A stretch of 64,000 nt of DNA from positions 54,466,613 through 54,530,612 of the forward strand of contig CM038466.1 in the NCBI GenBank assembly GCA_021464415.1. The letters run 5' to 3'. The notes below the pieces were generated by a model. The model was not told the origin of the DNA, made no database searches, and was given only the letters and a program-made list of their open reading frames with translations. This document shows positions 11,100 to 23,136 of this stretch, piece after piece. This stretch comes from Lonicera japonica. Its lineage: Eukaryota; Streptophyta; Magnoliopsida; Dipsacales; Caprifoliaceae. Positions within the stretch are counted from its first letter, which is position 1; each line of letters starts with the position of its first letter. Position numbers and translations under genes: made by a program.

Positions 11100-13538
11100 T
11101 CAAGGCATTTGGTCTATGAAAGGAAGTGAGATGAAATCTTTTCGTGACACATTTAGCTTTCGGTAATCCAAACAGACACGCCATCCAGTCGAGATTCTGG
11201 TTAGGACTAGCTCATTATCACTATTTTTTACAACAGTGACACCAGATTTCTTTGGAACAACATGAATGGGGCTGACCCATTTACTGTCAGAGATAGGGTA
11301 TATGATTCCTACATCAAGCAACTTAAGGACTTTTGTACGAACAACCTCTTTCATGACTGGGTTCAATCGACGTTGTGGCTCACGAGAAGTTTTTGCACCA
11401 TCTTCCAGATATATGCGATGACTACAAATATTCGGACTGATACCTCTAAGGTCAGATATGTTCCAACCCAAGGCAGATTTGTGCTTTCTTAGAACATCGA
11501 CTAGATTTACTTCTTGCTCGGAAGTCAAGTCGGAGGCAATGATGATGGATAAGTTTGATTTGAAACCTAAATGGACATATTTCAACTCAGAAGGCAATGG
11601 CTTTAGGTCCAAACTTTTGTGAATCCTGAACATTGGTGAACTAGTTTCAGGTATAGTTGCAAGCATCGACTCGCAATCAGACTTAGCCACACTGTTAGGG
11701 CCAGTATCTATACCAAGAATTGGTTCGAGATGAAGAGATTCAAAGCAATCTGTCCAAGTTTCATTCTCAGTGATCCATTTATCAATGTCTATCAAAGTGG
11801 TGGAGTCTAACAAAGAATTGACACTATCCATGGCATTATCTAAATCAAAATCTGATTCAAGAAAATTCAGACATTGTTGGATAGGGTCATCAGGATAAGA
11901 ATGGTCCACCATTTCTTGAACAAGACTATCGATAACACACACTTCTTCTACCATTTCAACATCAGATGGCTGTTTCATGAGTTGAAAAATATTGACTTCC
12001 ACTGTCAAATTACCAAAGGTAAGAGTCATAGACCCATTCCTACAGTTAATGAGAGCATTTGCAGTGGCAAGAAAAGGACGTCCCAAAATGATCGGGATAG
12101 AGTTTTCATCAGAGGGCTGGGTGTCTAGAACTATGAAATCAACTGGATAATAAAAGTCAGACACCTTAACCAAAACATCCTCAACAATTCCTCGGGGGAC
12201 TTTGACAGAACGATCTGCCAATTGCAGAGTGACTCGAGTGGGCTTCATATCTTGCAAGCCTAACTCTTGGTAGAGAGAATATGGTAACAAATTGACACTG
12301 GCTCCTAAATCAAGTAACGCTTGAGTTGAATACTTGTTACCTAACTTGCATGGGATCGTAGGACGACCAGGATCTTTGTATTTGACAACAGTCTTTTGCT
12401 GAATGACAGATGTAGCCTGTTCGGCTATGAAAGCATCATGTGGGACACTTGTCCTCCGCTTGATAGTACACAAGTCTTTCAAGAACTTAGCATACGAAGG
12501 GATTTGCTTGATGGCAGTAAGGAATGGAATGTTGATATGAACATTTTGGAACACTTCCTTGATCTCATCAAAGTGCTTCGCTTTGGTGGTCAATGCTAAC
12601 CTATCAGGAAAGGGTGCCCGAGGCACATAAATTGTTTCCTTAGGTTGAGTCATTTCTTTTTTCCTGAGTGAAACTTTGGAATTCTCCTTCGACAGATTTG
12701 TATCTTGAACCACAACTTCTGGTTCACTAGGAGGGAATTTCGGAATGATAGATGTATCATTCTCAACGGAAGGAATGATAGATGTATCATTCTCAACGGA
12801 ATCATTAGGCATTTCAAAATGATTGTCAATTTGCCGTCCTGATCTTAAAGTGGTGACAGACTTCAACTCACCTTGAAATTGATTGCTTTGTCTTGACAAA
12901 AAGGACCCAACCTCATACACAGGCTCTTTGCCATTACCTTTTGGATTAGCAATTGGTTGACTAGGGAATTTACCCTTGTCTCTCTCAGCAGTCAATTGAC
13001 TCAACTGTTGTTGCATTTGTTGGATTGCTTGAGAGGTGCTTTGTGTATAGGCATTAAGAGTTTGTTGTTGCTGTGTGAGAAGCTGCAACATAAGGTCTTT
13101 GAGAGCTGATTTCGATTGCTGTTGAGGGGCAGCATATGGAAGTTGAGAAACCAACTCTCTACTAGCACTTAACTGAGGCGCAGAGCCATAAGAATGACTA
13201 GATGAATGGACAATCTGTTGATTTCCCAAATGGTTTCCATTTTGATGCGAAAAACGATGGCGATCATTTGGAAACTGGTTTGGGTTCTGCCTAGCTTGGG
13301 CTTGGAAACCTGGAGGACCCCTAACTTGAGGTTGCGAATGTTGTGGATTCGAAGATTGATCTTGCTTCCAAGAGAAGTTAGGATGGTTCCTCCACTCATT
13401 GTATGTCTGGCTGAAACTAGCCGGATTGGGTTTCCTAAAGTTGTTTGAACTCAAAGGCTTGTTCCATAATTGGCTCAGGTTCAGGAAAAAAGGTTGGGCA
13501 TGAGTGAGCGGTATGTTGTACACTAGAAAACAGTGCAT
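11100..13538 (-). pseudogene. Gag C-terminus, protease and RT start, retrotransposon 1
   Basis: An 812-codon minus-strand frame. It begins in the Gln/Asn-rich gag tail, passes a retropepsin-like protease with LDLGASVNLLPYSLYQELG (the Asp-Leu-Gly-Ala-Ser active-site variant typical of Athila elements), and ends in the RT fingers with GWRVCLDYRKLN. A 10-residue motif, SVENDTSIIP, is tandemly doubled from a 30-bp repeat near 12741-12800. This is the longest open stretch in the element, but it is cut off from both gag start and RT palm by frame breaks. Confidence 0.9.
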
Positions 13539-14544
13539 GGAAATGTGTTGGGCTCACTATGGACACTCATGACTAGAGTAGGTTCAACAATTTGCTTTTG
13601 CATTGAACAGGCTAAAGCCTCCACTGTTTTGGGTCAAAGCTGTTTAAACCTTGGTTGAAAACCTTGCATCAAGTTCTTTAAGTCTGGGTCACTCTTGATT
13701 TCATACCTACCACCAGTTCTAAGACTTGGGTCAGACTAGAAAATTCATTAGAAGCAACCCACTGTTGTGAATCTTCTTCTAATTCAGTTAAAATGTGTAG
13801 GCTTCAGTGGGAGTGAGGTGCATGAACTTTCCTTGTGCATGGACTCTATCATGTTACGAGAAGTGGGACTGAGACCATTATAAAAACATTGGACTAGACG
13901 ACTTTTATCAATGCCCTGATGAGGGCATTTGATAATGAAATCCTGAATCTATCCATGCTTCATAAATTGTTCATTGTCTTCTGACGAAAATCTTGGATAG
14001 ACTGACGCATTTCATTTGTCCGATTCATTGGGTAGAATTTAGACATGAACTTTTTGGCCAATTGATCCCATGAGTGAATTGAATCTTGTGGCAAAGAATT
14101 AAGCCACAAAGAAGCTTTGTCATGAAGGGAGAAAGGGAACAACCTTAACCGAACATTCTCATCATTTAGATTTTGGTTCTTAAAGGTTGCACAGACATTG
14201 AGAAATTTTCCCAAGTGAGGGTATGGACTCTCTCGGTCTAAACCATGAAAACTGGGTAACAATGAAATCGTCGCCGGACGAATTTCAAAATGAGTAGCTG
14301 TAGTAGCTGGGAGGACAATACAAGATGGATGATTTGCAGTGATAGAAGCAAAGTAGTCCTTCAATGGACGTTCTTCCCCCATTTCCGGATGGAGAATTTG
14401 AACGATGGGAGATGTGGGTGAACTTGGACTCGAGACTATGGAAAATGGGGTGAGGTCAACTATAAGATCACAGAGATCCGTATCTCGTGAATTAAGAGTT
14501 GAATTGCTACGTGATCGATTCAGTAGCCTTTTGGACTTTCGCAT
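13539..14544 (-). pseudogene. Gag N-terminal part, retrotransposon 1
   Basis: The minus-strand frame from ATG at 14544 to 13960 gives 194 residues. It includes the plant retrotransposon gag signature: PSFHGLDRESPYPHLGKF, RLRLFPFSLHDKASLWLNSL, then the WDQLAKKFMSKFYP block. Sequence from 13959 to 13539 is homologous to gag but broken by stops and frameshifts. Confidence 0.85.
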
Positions 14545-15617
14545 CCAATGAGATAAATATTGTGAAATTTTGATTTTTCAAAAAGAATAGATAGGTGGTT
14601 CAAGAAAAGAGGACACAAAATGACTACAATCCTAATTGGTTGACGTATACTAATAAAGGAAAGAATTTCTAGATAGCATATAACCAATTCTTATCTTCAA
14701 TTTAATGAAAGGGTAGTCAATTTTAATTATTCGCGGGTGGGAAAGCACGAGTTCTTTGACACCACCTGATTGAAAATTTTGTGCTCCTACTCTTGTCCAG
14801 ATTTGATCGAAACGAACAATAAAAATTGTCCGAGAAGCTTACCAATTAAATTCTCCCAAATCAGGGCCGAAGGACTAATACGTTGGAGGGTCACAAAGGC
14901 ACCACTTAAATACCAACTAGTCAATCTACCATAGGCTTGGAAGAGCTCACTAGAGTGGCTACCGATCGCTTCTTTTCTTTAGAGGTCCTATGAACACCGA
15001 ATCCTATTTGGCTTGCTAGTGAGTTGATTTTAATTAATGACGACTTAGGATCACAAGAAAATGGATAAGCGATTGAGTGGGTGATGAAATCCCAACCCGT
15101 TTCAATAGCCGGGCTAGGCTTTAGGTCCAATTATTCATCATTCACCATTCAAAATAAATGAGCCAAAAAATAAACACATAGCAATTAGAGTACATAGGAA
15201 TTGACTCGTTAACAGGAGATTTGCGAGTGATAAAAAATGTACCTCCCGCAAGCGGGGTGATGATTCGGTTGAGTCGATCAAGGGGAAATTTCTCCTAAAT
15301 TTCAGTCGTCCCCGAGAGTCCTACTGACCCAAAATAGAGAGTCTTCAAGTGTTCTCTTTTTTTTTCCTTTCCAAATATGCAATCTCTATTTTGTCCAGTT
15401 TCCCTTTTGCAAAAATTTTGTTTTTTTGTTCTTTTTTCTTTTTTCTTTTTTTTTAACACTTAATCTGGGCAGTCCCAGAACACCATATAAATAAATATTA
15501 CAGTTTTTAAACAATCAAAAGTGTCCAAAAAAAATAAATTTTACAACCAAATCGAATAATTACAACTAAATCTAACAAATCTCAAAAAGTCTCCACGTCA
15601 TTTTCATTGGCGTCAAC
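14545..15617 (-). other. 5' leader of retrotransposon 1
   Basis: About 1.1 kb between the primer-binding site and the gag ATG, without a conserved ORF. A T-rich tract lies at 15356-15455. A 69-residue minus-strand ORF here has no recognisable features. Confidence 0.55.
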
Positions 15618-15635
15618 TCCCCGGCAACGGCGCCA
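15618..15635 (-). other. tRNA-Asp primer-binding site, retrotransposon 1
   Basis: The plus strand reads TCCCCGGCAACGGCGCCA, the CCA-ended 3' terminus of plant tRNA-Asp, 2 bp from the LTR. On the element strand this is the complementary PBS. tRNA-Asp priming is characteristic of the Athila/Tat group. Confidence 0.92.
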
Positions 15636-15637
15636 TT

Positions 15638-17081
15638 TGATAGGAAGCTATCTTCGTCGCTAAAAATAGCTTGATCAAAAACCCTTATGTACCTACAAAA
15701 TATATTAGTAACGTAGATAGTAGTAGTAAGGGGTCAAATCCACGGGAGTTGTTTATGAATCAATGAAAGCAAAGTTGAGAAAATAATAGATTTAGAATAA
15801 AAACCATTTTTTATCTTTTAGAAATGCTTACTTTTCTTAAGAATAATTTTAATACTAATAAAATGTAATGAAAGTAGAGAAAGTTGTTTGGAGAAATAAA
15901 GTGTAGGGATTTCAAGAGTTAAGAATCCACCACCAAATTATCAATGGATCTAGAATAATATATTATTGCACATATATACCCAAAATAAATTCTATACTAG
16001 TTTGATTAAATGGAATCACCTATGGTATGTAGAGTGAACCCAAAAGCTAATCAAATAGTATTTGACAATTTATTTGTTTATAAGAGATTTTTCCTTTCAA
16101 GATCTATATTTTCTTCTTTTAGAAATAATAATAATACAAGGTTGTCACTCACTTACATTAACATTAAAGAACTAGAAGATAAATTTGGAAAATAAAATGA
16201 ACTTAAGAAAATCCTATGGTATGTAGCTCATCTCTTAAGTCAAGTATAAAAACCAAAATGGGATCACCTATGGTATGTAGAGTAGTGGTCCAAAGATCTT
16301 ATTTAAGAAAAATCACAAATGAGTATATTTATGCAATATTATAAAACTCTAAATCACAAATAAAAATGAGGCTTCATCTCTCCCCTTGAAAGGGAGATTA
16401 GCCTTCCATAAAGATAGAAGAACAAAATAAATAATAAAATAGCTTCTTAAATATCTCCAAATATGTGAGTAAAAGAATTTCTCTCAACACTCTACAATAT
16501 TGTCTTCTTCAATAAAATGAAACAATAATACAAGAAGAACAAAAATATGTAGCACTCAAATATTTTCTCTCTCTAGAACAAGCTCTCTTGCTCCAAGCTC
16601 TCCTCCTTTCTTCAAACTCACGTAGGTGTGTTTTTTCTCCCTTGGCCAAATATCAATCAATATATGTGTGAAAATGGGAGAGGAACATAATCATGAAAAG
16701 GAGAAAATGGGAGAGGAACATATATTTTCCTCTCTTTATCTCTTTTGCTGCCGGAATGTTGTAATGAAATTTCAGATATGAAGATGACCGAATTTGAAAA
16801 AGCGTTGAACTGGAAAGTTGTAGCTCTTGAAATTCTCTTGATTTTAGGCTCAAGAAACGCATGATTCGGAGTTCCGAGCAAAACGTTATGCTTTAAAAAC
16901 TATCCGATCAACTTTAGGTGTCCTGTCTCACATATTTAACAAAGTTAAGCATTTAATTATATCAATTGAGACAAGAACCTGCAAAACAATTAAATGTCAA
17001 CATTAGATAACATAATGCAATTTTTGACACTTAAATTTCGGCATTTGTGGAATTAAAAATAACAGTTTTGGGTGCTTATCA
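15638..17081 (-). repeat. LTR of retrotransposon 1 (5' LTR in element orientation), 1444 bp
   Basis: Pairs with 5243-6820, the difference being one ~134-bp block plus point changes. TG/CA ends and adjacent ATTAC confirm the boundary. The triple CCTATGGTATGTAG motif is preserved. Confidence 0.95.
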
Positions 17082-17937
17082 ATTACAGCATACATACCAA
17101 AGGTTTCAAAAAATTGAGTGTGGGCTGGCTTCATTCCCTTATCTCCCTAATTATTTTCTATAGCTCATTTAATTGTAAAATAAAATTATATATATTTACG
17201 TCTTAGCCTCATATATATATGAATAATATTATTGATAAATCACTAATTTAACTGCTGATGCATGCATGTAAATAATATAAAGACAGACAAAGATCGACAA
17301 GTTCATGTACTTAAATATATTAATATATATATAAATATGCATATGTGGATACATGCGAAATCAATACAAATATATCACACAATTTGGACGTTCTATACAA
17401 TAACAATGCCTAATCTTCCTTAATTAATTAAACTGTTGGGATAGGAAAACAAAATAGAGAAAAGGGCTGGGGCATCAAAGAGGAGCCCAGTGGTTATTGA
17501 TAGTGTTTAGGCATGGAAGAAATTGAAAGAGGGACTGAGGCGTGAAGGGTTATAGACCGCTATTGAAGTCAAAAAGAAGGAGTAAATAGTGACATTTAAT
17601 AATGGGAATAAATTTAAAAGGAGATTTCTAGTGCAGAAAAGAATGGAAAGAAGCATCTAAAAGAAAAGGCGATTAATTGGTAGAACTAATTGATGCATTT
17701 ATTGCTCTCACTTCCTCCATATTTCTATATCGTAATTTGTGTACTAAACAAAATCCGTACGATTATATATATTGTGTGTGGTTAATTTGCTACCTCAATT
17801 TTTTATGCGAAGGAAATTTTACTAGAATGAAGGAAATAGAATTAGTCCCCCAAAGAGCTGAAATTTAAATGAACATAAAAAATTAAATTACAAAAAAGTT
17901 TATGGGAAAAAGATATTAAACCTCCCTGCGGTTTGTC
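17082..17937. repeat. Segmental duplication, copy 1, right part
   Basis: Resumes the host segment after the retrotransposon. It shares a block starting ATTACAGCATACATACCAAA and the region around 17540-17880 with 19850-20270, including a 63-codon ORF preserved in both. It ends with a short remnant of the long-TIR element's left end (TTAAACCTCCCTGCGGTTTG at about 17910-17930), which then joins the next repeat unit. No gene is credible. Confidence 0.8.
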
Positions 17938-20280
17938 ATCATATTATTCTATGTACGCACCAATATTATCTTATATCTGTTGATCTTTTATTTGATTACT
18001 CTGACAAAAAAAATTTGATATTCATGGGAATAAGTTTTAAGGTACAAATGTCATTTCAAAATTAAAAGAAATTCCTCTTTTATTTGATCTTTTATTGTCC
18101 TATATCTGTTGATCTTTTTAATTATCTATTTTCAAGAATTAATTTGATGAGATTTATATGGAGTCCCACAAATTTAGTTATTGAAAAAAAATAGTCATTG
18201 ACAATGTCTATATTATTAATTTTAATAACTTACTAAATAGATAATTAAAAATTATTTTAATTGTTTAAATTTAATTATTCTATTAAAGATGTTTTAAGAA
18301 TATAAAATTAATGCAAATCACAGAAAAATAATATTTTGTAATATATATATAGATTATATATATTAAACAAATATACATGTCAAATGACTCAAATTTTAGT
18401 GCAGTCAACTTCAGATTTTCTTCTTACAAATGCTTGCGAATAAAGGACGTTTTTATTTTTATTAAAATTCTTGTGTTGTACCTTTCGTGAAAAACATGTG
18501 ATCCCAAAAAGTGAGATTATACACACACGGCATTAATAATTTAATATCACCTCTTTTTTCATTTTGCACTGACATAAAGCCGTCTTTTCTTTTTCATTTC
18601 AGGCTTTTCCTTTTAGACTTTTCCCTTCAGACTCTTCTGGTTCCTTAATGCAATTATTAAATAAATATCAGAGGTAGTGAGGTTACTTTGGCTGACAACA
18701 ACTAGACTACTTGGTTTTCTTCTTTTTCCTTTTTTTGGTTACAAAAGAAACAAGAAAAGCAAAGGAGCTAATAACCCTGAGGGAAAGAAACTCCCTCAAC
18801 ATCAGTCAACAGGTCATCTATCAGCTTTAACCGGCGGACCAAAATTTTGACCAGCTTTTGGTTCTGAGTGCTTCCAATCTTTGCCATTTTATCCGCACGC
18901 TTATTACCTTCATGTAGTACATGTTATATGGTGGGTTTGAGTGCTCAACGAATATTCCTGCAATCTTCTATTAGTGTACTACATGGATGATTATCCTCAT
19001 TTTCATCCCCATTGATCAAGTTGATAACTTCGTGGCAGTCGTTTTCAATGACGATACCAGTCCAGTAGGGGACGACTGCAGCGGTCGTCTCTAAAGATTT
19101 AATAATTCTTATTATTATGTTAGTATTTAATTAAATATCATTTTATTTTAAAACTATAAGTATTTGCTCTTATTTCAAAAAACAATATTAAAAAAATTAA
19201 ATTCCTTCCCGAGTAGAGATGCATACTGGAATTTTCCTAGGTCGGGATGATAAAACCGTAAAGAAAAAACATATATATTTGGATGCATGTTTAATTCGTA
19301 AAAAGTTCAATATCATATTATTTTATTCACGCACCAATATTATCCTATATTCGCCAATCTTTTATTCGATTACTCTGACAAAAAGATTATGATATTCACC
19401 GGAATAAGTTTTAAGATACATATGTCATTTCAAAATTAAGAGAAATTCTTCTTTGAAATAACATTAAGGAACCCTTATCTATTTTCAAAAATTTGATGAG
19501 ATTTATATGGATTCCCTAGAAGAGACGAATAGGATAGGGGAGGGTTGAGTCATTTCTTTCACTCCCCTTGTTTCAAATTCAAATTCCACTATTCTTTTTC
19601 GAGACAAAACAAATAAAAATTTAATTATCTTTTTAAGATATAATTAATATACTAAAAAATAAAAATCATAATTAAAAATAAGTTATGTTCTAAACCATTT
19701 ATGACGAAATTATTGCATTTTTAAAAAAATGTGAAAAAAAAAATTACTCTTAACTAAACATAGATGGATCATAAGATTTCTTCGAGAAATTTGAGAGCAT
19801 CGAGTTGCACTTACAGTACCTAAACTACCTTTTTACCCAAATATCTTTTAATTACAACATACATACCAAAGGTTTCAAAAAATTGAGTGTGGGCTTGAGC
19901 CTTCATTGAGCATTCATTCCCTCCATCTCCCAAGGGTTATAGAGCGTTATTGAAGCCAAAAAGCAGAAGAAAATAATGGGAATAAATTTGAAAGGAGATT
20001 TCTAGTGCAGAAAAGGGTGGAAAGAAGCATCTGAAAGGAAAGGCAATTAATTGGTAGAATTAATTGATGCATTTATTGCTCTCACTTCCTCCATATTTCT
20101 ATATCGTAATTTGTGTACTAAACAAAATCCGTACGATTATATATATTGTGCGTGGTTAATTTGCTACCTCAATTTTTTATGCGAAGGAAATTTTACTAGA
20201 ATGAAGGAATTAGAATTAGTCCCCCAAAGAGCTGAAATTTAAATGAACATAAAAAATTAAATTACAAAAAATCTATATCA
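17938..20280. repeat. Segmental duplication, copy 2 (retrotransposon-empty)
   Basis: Contains the same blocks as 3900-5242 plus 17082-17880 in the same order, without the 11.8 kb insertion. It starts with an extra partial copy of the ATTACTCTGACAAAAA block (17940-18070) and carries the RNase H remnant. The intact site TTTTAATTACAACATACATA near 19850 is the ancestral form of retrotransposon 1's target. Confidence 0.85.
18768..19065 (-). pseudogene. LINE-type RNase H domain fragment, copy 1
   Basis: Reverse translation gives a plant non-LTR RNase H-like C-terminus (RVT_3 type): VIENDCHEVINLINGDE, then PCSTLIEDCRNI, then HVLHEGNK-ADKMA, ending DVEGVSFPQGY and a stop at 18768-18770. The start is missing and one stop interrupts the reading frame after RNI. 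This is the usual tail of plant LINE ORF2 proteins. The order of blocks and the conserved His and Asp of the HVxxEGNxxAD motif support the call. Confidence 0.75.
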
Positions 20281-23136
20281 GGGATAATACAATAAACCTC
20301 CCTGTGGTTTGTATGGATAACAGATTGCCCCTTTAAACTATTTTATCTAATACTAAACCCCGCCCCTTTTACTATTGTTGTCTTTCACCTTACCTTGACC
20401 TAGTTAAAAAAAATTAGATTTCCAAACAGAAGGATTCAAGTGACATTATTAATAATAAAATCGCAATAATGCAATTGTTTAGGATATTGCAATGAATTAA
20501 GATATTTATTTTTAAACAATAACACAATATTATTAATTATAAAATCAAAATATTCTAATGATTAAGACTATATCAAGGACCTTATAACGCCATGCAACAT
20601 ATTGAAAACATAGAAACATTATTTTAGTAGTATTTTTTGGGGAGAGAATAAAGTAATAAACTATTTTTTTTTTTAATAGGCTTTGACCATTTTCAAATAA
20701 TTTAAATGGCGCTATTAAATTGAGACATAGCGAAATGTAATTGCAAAAATTTATTTGAGAAGGATGATTTAAATTTTCAATTTATAGTATGATTAAGTGA
20801 CTCTTTTTTAGTATTGCAAAAAAATAATGAATTAAAAGATGTTGAGTAGCCCAATTTTAATGTATATTCTATTTTAATCTCATTTTACATAACAAACAAA
20901 ATATAAGGACACATTTAAAAACATGTAAAAAAAAATTTATGGGCAAAAATGAAAAATAAATAACAAACTTTTTAAAAAATTCGAGTATTTCCAGAGGGGT
21001 CGGGGTAAAGTGAAAGACGGCAATAATACAAGGGGGGTATTGTAACGCCCCGAATCCCACACCCCGGGGTAGCGGGGACGCTACGGTATCCACCTATATG
21101 GCGGATATAAATTTGATAATGGACGCATAATATACCAACTAAAATTTCTTAAATATAAATCTGAAAATTATGACGTACTTATACGATACAAACTGTAGAC
21201 CAATCACAAACCATTATCAAACTCATTAAATATAAATAAAAGTCTTAATACATAAAACCTTAGTTCACAAAATATTATTCACTAATATTACATAACCACA
21301 ACATATTATTAATAAAACTCAAAAGAACAAACCAAAGTCTTCTACATGAAGACTACACAAGGTCTAGTTGGTATCAAGGATCTACTCTATCGCATGCAAC
21401 TCATCTTTTCCCCCTTTCCTTGTCATCTCTACACGATCAGATTTTGTACCTGTGGAGAAAACGTGAGCTAAAAGCCCAATGGAAACAAGAGTGCAAATTG
21501 AAACTAATAATTGAACTATTAAATTGTAAAACCCCTAATAAATGAGGCTCCAAAGTATAATGGAATTTAACAAGAAAATAATCACACCTCATTAAACTCA
21601 TATAAAATCATAAACAATGTGGCACTTTGTTAAGGAATACATATAAATTATAAAATCGACACATTTAATTTTATTTGTGTTGAGGATAAGTAACCGAATA
21701 TAAATTTCGGATAAACTAGTAACACATACATAATGAATGGTTACTCCGTAAATGCTAATGTGTGGTCCCCATTCGGGGCTCCTCCCCCGTGGCGGTGGCA
21801 CCTCTTACTTGCTTCCGTGCACGGTTTCCGATCTTTTCATCGAGGGGCTCTCCGTCCCAACTTACAAACAAACACAATACAAGCACAAGTACAATATCCA
21901 TACAATACACATTTACATTAATATGTGTCTTTAAACCAAGTTTAAGTACCAACACTAAAAGAAATTCCATAAATAATTTTTAAAGTAAACTTATTCAATT
22001 ATACCAATAATTTATGGGCAATGTATACTATGACGAATTCACTGTTCATCATCAAAACTAGACTTTAAAACCATATCAACTCAATCTTGCAAATTCATAT
22101 ATCAAATACCATCATCACAAACTTCATAGTTCAATTAATAGCAATTTAGAAAATCATCTCTTCTCTAAAATAGCAAATCTAAGTTCATATTGATATAACT
22201 CAAAATTAACAATCTAAAGTATAAAAACATGTAAATTAGAGTAAGAAGAGAAGTTTACTCATGTTCCCACCTCAAATAAAGGATTGATGAAGGAATTGAA
22301 GTAGTTGAGTATGAAGAGCTTGAAGATCCTTGGAGGAATTGAATGATTCAAAGGAGGATGATGAAAATCTTGTTGATGATGTTGCTACCTTGTGATTCCT
22401 AGTAGTAGATAGATGGATTTAGTGCTTAATTTGTGATGAATCAAGGTTTTAAGATGAGAGAAATAGATAGAATGCTCTGTTTTTCGTGGGTTTGGGAAAG
22501 GAAAATGAGAAGTGTGTAGAAGAAAGAGTTATAAGTGTAAAAAAGAAAATCAGCAAAAATCCCCTGTTTTTTACGTCACTGTGCCTGACCAGTAGGTTGG
22601 GAGCTAATTTTAGGCTAGTAATGTCCGAACTGAAAAAAATATTCAGTAGGAACAAGTTTTAGCTCTTCGAGTCTTGTCTAACGATATAAAAATGCCAAAA
22701 TCGGAGTTCTGAGCGAAAAAGATATGATCGAAATGGTAACACTGCACATTGTCTAAAATATTTTTATTTCTCCAAATTTGTAGTTAAACATGTAGGTATC
22801 TAGAATAGGTTAAATGTATCCGAACAAGGACTAAGATGAATAAAATAAAGAGAATACAATATAGAGTGTAAAAAATGGGAACACGGTAATCAAACCGAAC
22901 ATAATTATCAATAAATATAATCTCAAATCATATCCAACTAATGAAATTTGTATGACAAATATCAAAATAAAATAAAAAAAAACAAAATTAAACTCATATA
23001 AAGGTATAAAACAAGGATGCTCATGCTCAAATGCAAATGCAAATGCTACGGGTATTACAGGTATAGTATCGAATAAATTAGTTTAAGAGGGCGAGCAGTT
23101 AACCTAACAAACCACATGAGGATTTAATGTATTTCC
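20281..23136. mobile_element. Long-TIR non-autonomous DNA element (MULE-like), split by a solo LTR
   Basis: The left end (GGGATAATACAATAAACCTC, CTGTGGTTTG, CTTTAAACTATTTTAT, TTGTCTTTCACCTTACC) is mirrored in inverted order on the right. There the blocks lie at 20995-21040 and 23060-23136 once the inserted solo LTR is removed. Inverted repeats are about 130 bp and the net length is about 830 bp. Long TIRs and absence of coding suggest a Mutator-like MITE. The flanks do not show an obvious 9-bp duplication. Confidence 0.7.
21041..23059. mobile_element. Solo LTR, 2019 bp, TSD GGTAT
   Basis: Begins TGTAACGCCCCGAATCC and ends GGGTATTACA, with GGTAT on both sides (21036-21040 and 23060-23064). TG/CA ends, a 5-bp target duplication, ~2 kb length and no internal domain or second LTR indicate a solo LTR. 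The TGTAACGCCCCG start resembles LTRs of plant Tekay/Del chromoviruses, which is family knowledge and not proven here. It lies within the right inverted repeat of the long-TIR element and so is younger than that element. Confidence 0.82.

Larger units (their letters stand above)
5243..17081 (-). mobile_element. Athila/Tat-type LTR retrotransposon 1, 11.8 kb
   Basis: Complete element, read on the minus strand. Both LTRs begin TGATAAGCACCC and end CTATCA in element orientation. The 5-bp direct repeat ATTAC flanks it (5238-5242 and 17082-17086), and a paralogous unoccupied site with a single ATTAC lies near 19850. A primer-binding site matching the 3' end of tRNA-Asp lies 2 bp from its 5' LTR, and a purine tract precedes its 3' LTR. 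Internal order is gag, protease, RT, RNase H, integrase, typical of Ty3-gypsy. Frameshifts, stops and gaps make it non-functional. It lacks the third ORF seen in element 3. Confidence 0.95.

Noticed and set aside
5617..16195. Identical 61-codon ORFs inside both LTRs of retrotransposon 1
   Set aside because: They lie in the LTR opposite to the element's coding strand and are identical because LTRs are copies of each other.
17677..20242. Two near-identical 63-codon ORFs (17677-17868 and 20051-20242)
   Set aside because: Preserved only because the DNA segment is duplicated. Residue changes are as frequent as elsewhere in the segment and no domain is recognisable.
21041..23059. TIR DNA transposon in place of a solo LTR
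   Set aside because: The ends are short TG/CA-type inverted repeats with a 5-bp duplication and no subterminal repeats or transposase, which fits an LTR better.
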